Assembly (NCBI GenBank): GCA_023678885.1
Contig: CM042955.1
Span: forward strand, 21,153,835 to 21,217,834
Direction: 5' to 3'
DNA length: 64,000 bases
From: Pogostemon cablin
Taxonomy: Eukaryota; Streptophyta; Magnoliopsida; Lamiales; Lamiaceae
Made by a program: the position numbers and the translations under genes. The notes beneath the pieces were generated by a model. The model saw nothing but the letters and a program-made list of their open reading frames with translations. It searched no databases and was not told the DNA's origin. This document shows positions 25,110 through 36,178 of this stretch, piece by piece; the first letter of the stretch is position 1; every line of letters begins with the position of its first letter.

Positions 25110-25414
25110 AGATATGTGATTTTGCATACTTGTTCAAAATTATTTTATTTCTATTTTCCGCATATGCATATGTGAATGATTTATTTGCTATGAAAATATA
25201 CATGAATAATTTTAATAATAATTAAGTCTCTTACTACACATCCAACGAGTACGACGCCCACGCCAAACAAGGTATGAAAGATTTAAAATTTGCAACTATG
25301 TTTACATGTGAAATTATGTGCAAGTTATGTTTTATTATCCCATGTGTATAAATTTATGAATTACTATGCAATATAGTTTGTTCTTACGTGATAATAGGAA
25401 CCGTGTTATGGTAG

Positions 25415-25836
25415 ATGAACAATATAGCTAGACAACAAGCTTACAGAAATTATCAGCGCGATCCGTGCCATAATTTGGCAACACACATTGCTATAATGCT
25501 GCAAGAATGGAGAGAAGTTCGAGATTATGGAGACGGAATTACTAACTATTGGGCTTGCGGAAGCTGATTAACACTTTACCCCTGGCATGGAGGGAGGTTG
25601 CCTATCCCATTTTCAGGGCTGGACTGCGACACAATATAAATCAAGAGGTTCCACGAACAAGCTATCATGTGTTCACCGTACAATTGTTCGAGAGAGTGGT
25701 TCGCTTCCAACCACCACCTCCTGGACACATCGTAGATGCTCCGGAGAATGCTCTCATCGAGGGATTCTATGAAATTTCTGATGAAGAAGAACCCGAAGAA
25801 GACCCTGAAGAGGATCCTGAGGAGAATATTGAATAA
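25415..25836 (+). pseudogene. Extra leader ORF upstream of gag, one frameshift
   Basis: A frame opens at ATG 25415 (MNNIARQQAYRNY) and reads to a stop at about 25562. A second frame, overlapping from 25549 (LRKLINTLPLAWREV), continues to 25836 and ends in an acidic tail of EEDPEEDPEE type. Joined at one frameshift near 25550, the two make one ORF of about 140 codons lying between the LTR and gag. I recognise no domain. Its protein-like composition and position argue for an ancestral extra ORF rather than chance. Confidence 0.5.
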
Positions 25837-26137
25837 ATTCATGCCAGCAATTATTTTAGCTTCTAGTATTATTTATTATTAACTTTATGATGGGAGATTT
25901 GACTTTTGCCTTCAGTATTTGACATATATGATATTTATTTTGAGATAATTCTTTATTTGCGGCACAAATGGAATTGTTATTATTATTATATTTTTTTATT
26001 ATTAGATTCCCTTCTAATTACGTGCCTCTATCATTTAATTGTTTTGTAGACGATGTCATGATATGTTTTATTATTATTATGATTACTGATCATCATCCTG
26101 AGCTAGTATTAAATACTTGTGCATTGATGATTGAAGG

Positions 26138-27010
26138 ATGCCTCCGAGAAGAGCGCCTCAGGTTAACGACAACCAAGCGAATGAGAACCAAGCGAATAAC
26201 AATCAGCAACCATCAGCGAATGAAGACGCCTATGCCAAGGTGATGAAGCAGTTCCAGTCCTACACACCGCCTATCTTCAAGGGACGTGAGGCATCCGAAT
26301 ATGTGGAAGAGTGGTTGAGGTCACTCGAAAAGACTTTATGCTCCATGAGGTGCAACGATCGGTACCACATCTACTGTGTGTCATACCAGTTCACAAAAGA
26401 TGCAGACCATTGGTGGGATTCATACTGGAGGATGAGACCTGATGAGGACCCTGAAGCTATCACATGAGAGGAATTTAAGAGGATAGTGCTGGAGAACTAC
26501 TATCTGCGGACTTACCGAGCTAAAGTAGAGCGCGAGTTCTATGATTTCAAGCAAGGAAATTAGACTGTGGTTGAATACGAGCGGCGATTCAATCAAATAA
26601 GCCAGGCAGCACCACAGCTAGTAGATACTGAAGAGAAACAAGCTCAGAAGTTGGTGGATGGCCTACGCCAAGATATTCAGGATGCCATGGCTTCTCTGCC
26701 TGAGATGGGATATGCTGATACTTTTCAGAGGGCTCAAAAGATAGAAGCTTGTTTTGAGAGGGGACGTGCTAATCGTAGGTCGATGGAGAACTCAGGCAAA
26801 AGAAAGTAGGTAAACTCCAGCTCTGGTGGGAATAACAACCACAAACAGCCAAGGGCCAACACTAATCCACCCCCAAATGCTCAGAACACAAAACCACTCT
26901 GCCCAAAATGTGAGGAGACACGATGGTGAATGACTTAAAGTTCAAGGGAGATGCTTCAGATGCTACAAAGTCGGGCACAGAATTCAAGATTGCACCAAAC
27001 CACGTAACTA
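26138..27010 (+). pseudogene. Gypsy gag, broken
   Basis: Begins MPPRRAPQVNDN and contains the retrotransposon gag core (PPIFKGREASEYVEEWLRSL, then VEYERRFNQISQ and ADTFQRAQKIEACFERGRA). A CCHC knuckle (CFRCYKVGHRIQDC) lies in a shifted frame at about 26950-26995. In-frame stops occur at 26465, 26561 and 26807, with a frame change near 26920. Confidence 0.9.
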
Positions 27011-27011
27011 T

Positions 27012-30000
27012 GTGTCAGAACGAAGGGAACCGCCTGCAAGAGGAAATCAAAGGCAAGCTACCAGAGGTCAAGGAAGAGTCTTTGCCATGAACCAGAATGA
27101 AGAGGATAAGGAACAAGGAGTCACTACAGATACTTTATCAGTGGGTAACTCCCGAGCTTTCACATTATTTGATACTGGTGCATCACATTCCTTCATATCT
27201 GCTAAGTACTGTCGTAAGATTTATTGTGAACTAATCAAGAGTGACGAACCTCTTGAGATTAGTCTGCCTTCGGGAGAGAAGATTCTCACGCATTCATTAG
27301 TGGATAGCCTCGACGTATACATTGAAGGGATCAACTTTAGCGCCAAACCCTACGTTATGGACATGCATGGGTTCGATTTGATACTAGGAATGGATTGGCT
27401 TACACACCATCAAGCCATCTTTAGGTGTAAGGAGCGAGAAGTGATCTTAAAGGTGCCAGGATCCAAGGAAGAAATCGTCCACAAGATCAAGAGTGGTGTG
27501 ATACCCCGAGTTTTGTCTGCCGCGAGAGCAGCAAAGATGCTTAAAAAGAAGTCGTGTCAAGGATACTTAGTGAACATTGTGGACTCTAAGATCTCAGAAG
27601 TGTCACCCAGCGGCATACCAGTAGTGCGGAACTTTCTAGATGTCTTTTCGAAGGAATTGTCAGGGATACCACCGAACTGCCAAGTAGAATTTTCGATAGA
27701 CCTACTTCCTGGATCAGCACCAGTTTCCAAGGCCCCTTACAGAATGGCTCCCATGGAACTACAAGAGCTGAAGATTCAACTGCAAGAGCTTCTGAACTTG
27801 GGATTTATTCGCCCAAGCGTATCACCATGGGGAGCACTGATTCTATTCATCAAGAAGAAGGACGGTTCGATGAGGATGTGAATTGATTACCGTGAACTCA
27901 ATCGACTGACAGTGAAGAACAATTATCCCTTACCGAGAATCGAAGACTTATTTGATCAACTTGAAGGAGCTAGTACTTATTCCAAGATTGACTTGAGATC
28001 TGGATACCACCAGTTAAGGGAGAAGGAGACATATATTTCTAAGACGACTTTTAGGACTCGGTATGAACATTACGAGTTCGTTTTAATGCCATTTGGCTTA
28101 AGTAATGCACCTGCTGTGTTTATGGACCTGATGAATTGAGTTTTCCACCAGTATCTCGATCAGTTTGTCATAGTCTTCATTGATGACATTCTAGTTTACT
28201 CGAAGGGCGAAGCACAACATGAGGAGCACTTGAGGTTGGTATTTGAAACACTTCGCAAGGAGAAGCTGTACGCAAAGTTTAAGAAATGTAAATTTTGGTT
28301 GAACCAAGTCGCCTTCCTTGGACACGTGGTGACATCGCAAGGAATCGAGGTGGATCCATCGAAGATTGAAGCTATAAACCAGTGGAGGACGCCATCAAAC
28401 GTACAAGAAGTTCGAAGTTTCTTAGGACTAGCGGGCTATTATCGGAAGTTTATTGAAGGATTTTCAAAGATAGCCGGTCCTTTGATGCGCTTGACTCGGA
28501 AAGACGAAAAGTTTATTTGGTCTGAGAAGTGTGAAGAGAGTTTCCAGAAATTGAAGCATGACTTGACCACAACACCAGTCTTGACGATACCAAATCCAAA
28601 CGAAGAATTCACTGTCTACAGCGATGCATCAAAACAAGGACTTGGATGTGTTTTGATGCAGCATGAGAAGGTTATTGCATACGCTTCTAGACAGTTGAGG
28701 CCGCATGAGGTGAACTACCCTACGCATGATTTAGAGTTGGCCACAGTTGTGCATGCCTTGAAGATTTGGCGACACTACCTATGTGGAGGAAGATGTGTGA
28801 TCTTCACGGACCACAAGAGTCTGAAATATCTTTTCACTCAAAAGGAGCTCAATATGAGACAGCGAAGATGGTTAGAGTTGCTGAAGGACTATGATTGCTC
28901 AATTTAGTACCATCCAGGCAAGGCTAACGTGGTAGCCGATGCCTTGAGCCGAAAAACCAAAATGGAGCTTAGTAGTTTACATACCAAGCATGAGGAGTTG
29001 ATCAAGGAATTCGCCAAGATGCAAATCGAGTTGGTGACATCACCCTCCGGGACAAGAGCGATCATTGCATCATTGGAGATCCTACCGAGTTTGAAAATGG
29101 AGATAAAGGGAGCTCAAGGGCAAGATCACTTTTTGCAAGGAATGAAGAAGAAGGCACAAAGAGGCAAATATAATGGCTTCAAGGTAGATGATGAGGGAGT
29201 GTTGACATTAAATGGAAGAATATGTTTTCCAATGGTTGAAGAATTAAGAGAGAAGGTTTTAGGAGAGGCGCACGGAGCTCCATACACCGCCCATCTAGGA
29301 GGAACAAAGATGTATCAAGATTTGAAAGAAAGATTTTGGTGGAGAAACATGAAGCGTGATAATGGGTACTATGTATAAAGATGTTTGACTTGACAACAAG
29401 TCAAGACGGAACACCAACGACTAGTCGGATAGTTAAAGCCACTCGAGATACCAGAGTGGAAATGGGAGCAAATTGCCATGGATTTCGTTGTAGGACTACC
29501 AAAATCGTCAAAGGAAAACCACGTCATTTGGGTCATTGTTGATCGATTGACTAAATCGGCGCATTTCTTACCAGTGAAGATGACATTCAAGATGGAGCAG
29601 TTCACTCATTTATATGTTCAAGAAATAGTGAAGCTTCATGGTGTACCAATTTCAATAGTGTCTGATAGAGATGCACGCTTTACTTCGAGATTTTAGGAAA
29701 GTCTGCACAAGGCCATGAGAACTAGATTAAATTTCAGTACTACTTATCACCCGCAAATCGATGGGCAATCAGAGAGGACGATTCAAAATTTGAAAGATAT
29801 GTTGAGAACATGCACACTTGACTTTGATGAGGCATGGGAGAAGTTTCTACCTCTAGTCGAGTTTGCCTACAACAACATCTATCAAGCAACTATCATTATG
29901 AGGCGCTTTATAGAAGGAAGTGTAGGTCACCATTGTATTGGGATGATGTTGGTGAGAAGGCTGTCCTAGCCCCAAAATGATAGAAGAAACTGTTGATAAG

Positions 30001-30490
30001 ATCAGAATCATTCAAGAAAGAATCAAGTCTGCCCAAGATAGACAAAAGTCCTATGCTGATCAAAGAAGAAAGGACTTGCATTTTGAAGTAGGAGACCATG
30101 TGTTTCTAAAGTGGCTCCCACAAAGGGTGTCATTCGATTCGGAAGAAGAGGAAAGCTAGGGCCCCATTTTGTTGGACCATTTGAAATTCTCAAACGAGTT
30201 GGGGATATAGCCTATCGTTTGGCTTTACCACCTGAGTTGTCCTCAGTTCATAATGTTTACACATTTTGATGTTGAGAAAATATATTCATGATCCTAGCCA
30301 CGTGGTAAATTTCTTGAAATTGGAAATTGGCAAAGACTTAACATATGAAGAAGAGCCTATGAAAGTCTTGGAGTGAAAGGTCCAAAGGAATTGAAATCAT
30401 GATGTGCTGTTCATTAAAGTACAATGGAGTCGACATACGGAAGATGAGGCCACATGGGAAAGAGAAGATGAAATGTAAGCAAAATACCCC
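27012..30490 (+). pseudogene. Gypsy pol: protease, RT, RNase H, integrase, chromodomain-like end; broken
   Basis: Protease motif LFDTGASHSFIS (about 27170). RT blocks: APYRMAPMELQELK, IEDLFDQLEGASTYSKIDL, LMPFGLSNAPA and the catalytic FIDDILVYSK (about 28180). RNase H: FTVYSDASKQGLG and TDHKSLKYLFTQKELN. Integrase: H2C2-region remnant near 29280-29400, then MDFVVGLPKS, VSDRDARFTSRF and YHPQIDGQSERTIQ. A segment at 30380-30480 ends DEATWEREDEM, as in chromodomains at chromovirus C-termini. Stops are present at 27879, 28137, 28905, 29376, about 29391 and 29694, plus frame changes near 29940 and 30150. Non-functional. Confidence 0.93.
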
Positions 30491-30564
30491 TCTTTCATGT
30501 CGGGTAAGATTTATGACTTTACAATTAGAATTTCGAGGATGAAATTTTTATTAGCAGGGAGGGA

Positions 30565-32218
30565 TGTAACACCCCAAAAAACTTCAAGCCAAAGATCCGA
30601 ATTCTTTTAAGCCCAACTTCTAAAGCCCATTAAGGAATCTCTACACAGCGTGAAATAGAGAGGAAAGGAGATCTTATTTTTTAAATTTGCAGAATATCTC
30701 CAAATCTCGTCTTCACCCCATCACCCCGCTAATTGGGACAAGATGTCATCTTTCAAATCTTTTCCATTCTTAGCTTCACTGCAAACGCATAATTACTCCC
30801 CACCTCATATTTTTCTCCTATTCTTCTCACATCAATACGCAGCGACGCAAATTCTCTCTCAAGGTAAAACCTCTCCTCACTTTTCCTCCAAGAACAGATC
30901 GTTTTCTTTACGATTCCAGCCATAAACTCAACTCTTTTCTTCTTAATCAACCATGACCCCGTTCTTTTCTTTTCATCCAAAAAAGAATATTTTCAGCAAT
31001 CGTTTCAAATCTTATTTATGTCTCTACACTATAAGTTGCAGAATTTAGTTTTCTTACCAAGTTTTAGAAACGCGTTTTGATCGTTCTTCCTTTTGTTATT
31101 GTTGAGTATAGGTAGCGAGGGTAGGGTGAGTTGAAGGAAATCGGAGATTTCGTTTTGCTAGATCAAGTATTTAAGGTGGGATTTATTATGTCTTATTTAT
31201 GTATTTAAAACCCTACATGATGTGATTATACATAAACATGTTATGTTATCCATGAATTATTAAGTACAAGTCAAGGGTATTGAATCACGATGCTTGCCAA
31301 CATGGGTATTGAACCGAAAGGTGCTTACCAACATGATTTGAAATTTCAAGTTACAAGTATAAGAATTTCAGTTTCACTCGTTGTAGCATTTGAATGATAA
31401 ATAGTGCGTAGTTTATTTCACTGAGCGGTGGATTGCTCACTCCCCATGATTTACCCCCTTTTCAGGTTAGCGTGGCGGTAGCGTACGAGCGGGGAGTGTC
31501 GAGCAAGAGGAGACTATAATAAATTTTAATAAATTTGCAGTCCTGTCTCGTTCTATTTTATCATGGCATGGATACACTATACATTTATTTTCGTACTGTT
31601 ACCACATGTTTCGGTTTGCTGCTCTGGGTCGAAACTGATGATCTTTAAGAACTTCTTTCAATAAGAATTTATTTGGTATTACATGTGTTGATTGATTTGT
31701 AATTAAAATAATAATAATTTTTGTGTGATTAGTGACTGACAGGTACTTATTTGTGCAAGTGTACATGCATACATTAATTGATTTTATTGAGGTGTAATAT
31801 GTTACTGCATGTCTAAGTTTTAAGTTATAGATTGACAAGTCCTGCAAGTTTGTGTGTCAAATTGTGGGAAATAAACTTGTAGTTCTTTTCTAAAAAGATC
31901 TTTGCTAAATACTCTCTTAATAGAATTTAAGTTGCAAAAACATAAAAGACTTAATCCTTAATTAATTTCTTTTACTTTCCATTATTTGATCAAAGTATGT
32001 TGAAACTTATAAGACCAAAATCTTATTTATCTTTTTTTTTTCACATTGCATTAATCATATAAAGGTTGATTGAACTTATGGGACTTGTTCCTTATTTTAT
32101 TTCCTTTAGTTTTGTATTGTTTGCCAATTTAAATGTTTGGTCATGCCCCCTTTTTTTTAAAGGCTTTCATTTAAGGATTTTACGTATAAATAAGTTTTTT
32201 TAAAATTGGGGTGTGAAA
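30565..32218 (+). repeat. 3' LTR of the Gypsy element
   Basis: 1,654 bp, very similar to the 5' LTR. The terminal CA has become AA. Preceded by the purine tract at about 30551-30564. Confidence 0.93.
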
Positions 32219-32223
32219 CTATG

Positions 32224-35200
32224 CCTCAGAGTGTTACTCCAATATTGAAGATGAGAAGACAAATCTCATAGAAAACAAGGAAGATGATGGTGAGCAGTCC
32301 TTACTTCTTGCACTCAAAGAAGATTCGATTGAAAGAGAAAATACATGGTATCTTGATAATGGAGCAAGCAACCACATGACGGGTGATAAAAATAAATTTG
32401 TGGAGATTGATTCAAGCAAGAAGGGGTTTGTAAGCTTTGGTGATAACACGAAGGTGAGAATTGAAGGCAAAGGTACGATCCTTCTTGAAACAAAAGATGG
32501 TGGTCATAGAGTTTTATGTGATGTATACTATGTTCCAAAATTAACCAGTAATATCTTGAGTATTGGTCAATTTTTGGAAAGAAATTACAAAATTCACATG
32601 GAAGATCGTATGCTTTGGATTCGTGATCAAGACTCCAATCTTGTTGCTAAGGTATGCATGACTAAAAATCGCATGTTTTTGTTGGATTTGAGGACCTGTG
32701 GAGCTATGTGTTTGAAATCATGTATCCAAGATTCATCTTGGATTTGGCATATGTGATTTGGGCATTTGAATTTTGGTGGAATTAAAGCCTTGGGAGAGCA
32801 TAAGATGGTGAAAGGGATTCCAAAGATTGATCATCCTGATCAATTATGTGAAGCATGCTTGCTTGGCAAGCACCCGAGGAAGAGTTTTCCGAATCATTCC
32901 AATTCAAGAGCAACAGAGCCCCTCCAACTTGTTCATACCGATGTTTGTGGTCCGATCAAGCCTCAATCTTCGGGTAACAACTCTTATTTTATCCTCTTCA
33001 TTGACGATTTTAGCAGAAAAACATGGGTTTATTTTTTGAAAAATAAATCGAAGGCATTTGATGCATTTAAAAAATTCAAAGTTCTTGTTGAGAAAGAAAG
33101 TGGATACAAGATACGTGCATTAAGAACTGATAGGGGTGGAGAATTTACATCAAAAGAATTTAACAATTTTTGTGAGTTGCATGGAATTCGTCGTCCCATG
33201 ACAGTGCCTAGATCACCCCAGCAAAATGGAGTTGTCGAGAGAAAGAATCGGACCATACTTAATATGGTGAGAAGTATGTTAAAGACCAAAAATATGCCCA
33301 AGGAGGTTTGGGCAGAAGCAGTTGCATGTGCTGTGTATCTTTCAAACCGAAGCCCGACGAAAAGTTTGAAAAATATTACACCTCAAGAAACTTGGAGTGG
33401 ATGGAAGCCAAGTGTATCACACTTTCGGGTGTTTGGATGCATAGCTTTTGCTCATGTGCATGAACAAGAGATATGCAAGCTTGATGATCGGAGTAGAAAG
33501 CTTGTGTTCATCGGCTATGATGGAAATTCGAAGGGGTATAAATTGTACAATCCAAGCACTAAAAGGCTGGTGGTTAGTAGAGATGTGGAATTCGATGAAG
33601 ATGGCTCGTGGGATTGGAGCACTGTTGAAGAGAAAGGATCTTATGATTTTCTTCCATATTTTGATGACGATTTGGAGGCCCAAAAGGAGATTACACCACC
33701 ACCATCGCCTCAGTCACCTGGTTTATCTCACGGACCGGGATCGTCCTCGGGAGAGAAGACCCTGAAATATCGAAGTCTTGATGAAATTTATGGTAAAACT
33801 GAAGCTATTGATGAAACAAATTTGTTTTGTTTGCTTGTAGATGCAGAACCTATGAGTTTTGAGGAGGCAAAGCAAGATAAGAAATGGAGGCGAGCCATGG
33901 ATGAAGAGATACATGCCATAATAAAAAATAATACGTGGGAGTTGGCGTCTATTCCGAGAGACCATGGAATCATTGGAGTTAAATGGGAGTACAAGGCGAA
34001 GAGAAATGCTAACGGTAAAGTTGAACGATATAAGGCACGGCTGGTCGCAAAAAGATACAAGCAAAGACAAGGCATTGATTATGAAGAAGTGTTTGCTCCC
34101 GTAGCTCGTTTGGAAACGATTCACTTGCTGATATCTCTTGCAAGCCAATCGGTGGAAGATTTATCAATTGGATGTGAAATCAGCATTTCTAAATGGCTAC
34201 CTTGATGAAGATGTTTATATTGAACAACCAGTCGGATATGTCGTCGAAGGGCATGACGATAAAGTTTTGAAATTGAAGAAGGCGTTGAACGGGCTTAAGC
34301 AGGCCCCGATAGCTTGGAATAGTCGTCTGGATAATTACCTGCAAGAAAATAATTTTCTAAGATGCATCCATGAGTATGCTTTTTATGTGAAGAAAGAAGG
34401 TGAAGACTTGTTATTTGTTTGTGTTTACGTGGATGATTTAATTTTCACAGGTAGCAATCAGAAAATGTTTGAAGATTTTAAGAAGGCAATGGCTCGTGAG
34501 TTTGAGATGAGTGACCTGAGACTCATGGGGATTCAAGTAAACCAAATGGAGAATGGGATTTTCATCTCTCAAGAAACATATGCCAAGGAGCTTTTGAAGA
34601 AATTCAATATGTTGAATTGCAAGTCTGTTAGCACTCCTATGCAGTTTGGAGAGAAGTTGAAGAAAGAGGATGTGAAGATTGATCCAACTGCATTTAGGAG
34701 TCTTATTGGCAGCTTGAGGTATTTAACTTGCTCAAGGCCTGATATTTTATTTGCTGTCGGAGTTGTAAGTCGATTCATGGAGAATCCCGCCGAGTCTCAC
34801 ATGATTGCTGCAAAACGGATACTTCGATACATAAAAGGAACGTTAGATTTTGGTATCTTTTATTCGTCGAGTAGCGGCGAGTTGAAAGGTTATTCTGACA
34901 GTGATTTTGCTGGAGATGTTGATGATAGGAAAAGTACAACCGGTTTCATTTTCTTCTTGGGAGATAATGCAATTCCATGGAGTTCGAAGAAGCAAGCTAT
35001 GGTGACGTTATCCAGCTGTGAATCTGAGTATGTCGCAGCAACATCGTGCGCTTGTCATGCCATAAGGTTGCGGAGATTATTGGGGGAACTTCATGTACAT
35101 CAGAAGGATTCTACAAAGATCATGATTGATAACAAATCTGCTCTAAGCTTGGCTAAAAATCCAGTTTTCCATGAGTGTAACAAGCACATCGATACTCGAT

Positions 35201-35355
35201 ATCATTTCATTCGAGAATGCGTAACAAAGAAAGAAGTGGAATTGGAGTATGTGAAATCCATGGATCAGATTGCTGATATTTTCACTAAGCCTTTGAAGTT
35301 TGAAGACTTTCATAGATTGAGATTCATGCTTGGTGTCCGGAAGAATCAAGTTTAA
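32224..35355 (+). pseudogene. Copia gag end and pol: protease, integrase, RT, RNase H; broken
   Basis: The frame resumes after the Gypsy insert by completing the CCHC knuckle. Protease: WYLDNGASNHMTG. Integrase: CEACLLGKHPRKSF of the zinc-binding region, then the catalytic D-D-E context HTDVCGPI, RTDRGGEF and NGVVERKNRT. RT: YQLDVKSAFLNGYLDEDVYI and YVDDLIFTG. RNase H: YSDSDFAGDVDDRKSTTG and SSCESEYVA, with the usual IADIFTKPL tail. An in-frame TGA at 32754 and one frameshift near 34145 are the only breaks noticed, so this part is better kept than the Gypsy pol. Confidence 0.93.
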
Positions 35356-35362
35356 GGGGGAG

Positions 35363-35606
35363 TGTTAGAAGTTAAACTTGAATACATGAATCCTTATCTT
35401 TGAATACATGAATGTATTAATTGCATTCATGAATCTATCTTTATGTTTTGTTCATGTACTCATTTAATAAGTGCCTCTAGATTCATCTATGTAGTAGTAT
35501 AAATACCTTTGCAATGTAATCTTCAAAGTAAGTCATTTGGAATTCAAGAAATATATTTACAGTGACTTCATCTTCCTCATTATTTTGAGCCTGCTACCTT
35601 CCAACA
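35363..35606 (+). repeat. 3' LTR of the Copia element
   Basis: 244 bp, preceded by TTAAGGGGGAG at 35352-35362, followed by the target duplication TGGTG. Confidence 0.92.
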
Positions 35607-35611
35607 TGGTG

Positions 35612-36169
35612 TGTGTGTTTGGGCCTTGGGGGTAGTTAAGTGTTAATCTTAATCCAACGTGTTTGGATATTATGCATGGGTATATAACAAGTTGCATGAT
35701 ATACAATTAAAGAAGTTGAACAATGACAGCTCCTTATCCAAAGCTTGAAGATGGTGATTTGCAAATGGATTTTGGTCATTATCCAAAACTTGAAGGAGTG
35801 GCCGGAGGTGTCCTGTTTCTTAAGGATCTCAGCTGTGTGTGCTGACTTGCTCTCATCTGCCTGTTGTGTTGAGTTGTACATGCTATGGTCCTCACGGTGC
35901 TTGTGCATAGAGCCTTCATTTTGCAGTGATGTACCACTCCCCTGTCCTATACCCTTGGCTTTTCATGCCAGCTTCACCGGCTGCACCAGCACATCATGCC
36001 TCTTCGACCTTGATGCTAATACATGCTCTTGTGGGATCGATTTTGGACTTTTACTTCATAATCTGGCTTCTTTCGATGAGTATGGTTGTTAGCTTCTCGT
36101 CTCCTGGTTTTTTAGTCTGGTCCTCCATTTCTTCTTTTGGATTATATCAGCAACATCCTTTAAAGGAAA
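35612..36169. other. Region with overlapping short ORFs, no product recognised
   Basis: Plus-strand frames at 35745-36092 (Cys-rich) and 35926-36195 (hydrophobic, after an acceptor-like TTTTGCAG at 35919-35926) look somewhat protein-like but match no family I know. A minus-strand frame overlaps (35636-35908). It may be an exon of an unrecognised or decayed gene. It was contiguous with 22276 before the Copia insertion. Confidence 0.25.
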
Positions 36170-36178
36170 TATTATATA

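Larger units (their letters stand above)
23440..32218 (+). mobile_element. Ty3/Gypsy chromovirus-like element inserted in Copia gag
   Basis: LTRs 23440-25094 (1,655 bp) and 30565-32218 (1,654 bp) begin TGTAACACC. The 5' LTR ends TGTGACA and the 3' LTR TGTGAAA. The target duplication is TTATG (23435-23439) and CTATG (32219-32223), one mismatch. An iMet-type primer site follows the 5' LTR and a purine tract (CAGGGAGGGA) precedes the 3' LTR. Order gag-PR-RT-RNase H-INT, ending in a chromodomain-like segment, places it among chromoviruses; Tekay/Del is the best guess from LTR length and termini. All coding parts carry stops. Confidence 0.95.
22277..35606 (+). mobile_element. Ty1/Copia retrotransposon interrupted by a Ty3/Gypsy element
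   Basis: LTRs of 247 and 244 bp (22277-22523, 35363-35606) begin TGTTAGAAG and end CCAACA. TGGTG is duplicated on both sides (22272-22276 and 35607-35611). A tRNA-iMet-type primer site (TGGTATCTAGAGCC) follows the 5' LTR and a polypurine tract TTAAGGGGGAG precedes the 3' LTR. Without the 8.78 kb Gypsy insert and its 5 bp duplication, the Copia element is about 4.55 kb, a normal size. The gene order gag-PR-INT-RT-RNase H defines Copia. Confidence 0.95.

Noticed and set aside
33029..34148. Minus-strand ORFs within Copia pol
   Set aside because: Antisense shadows of integrase and RT coding sequence.
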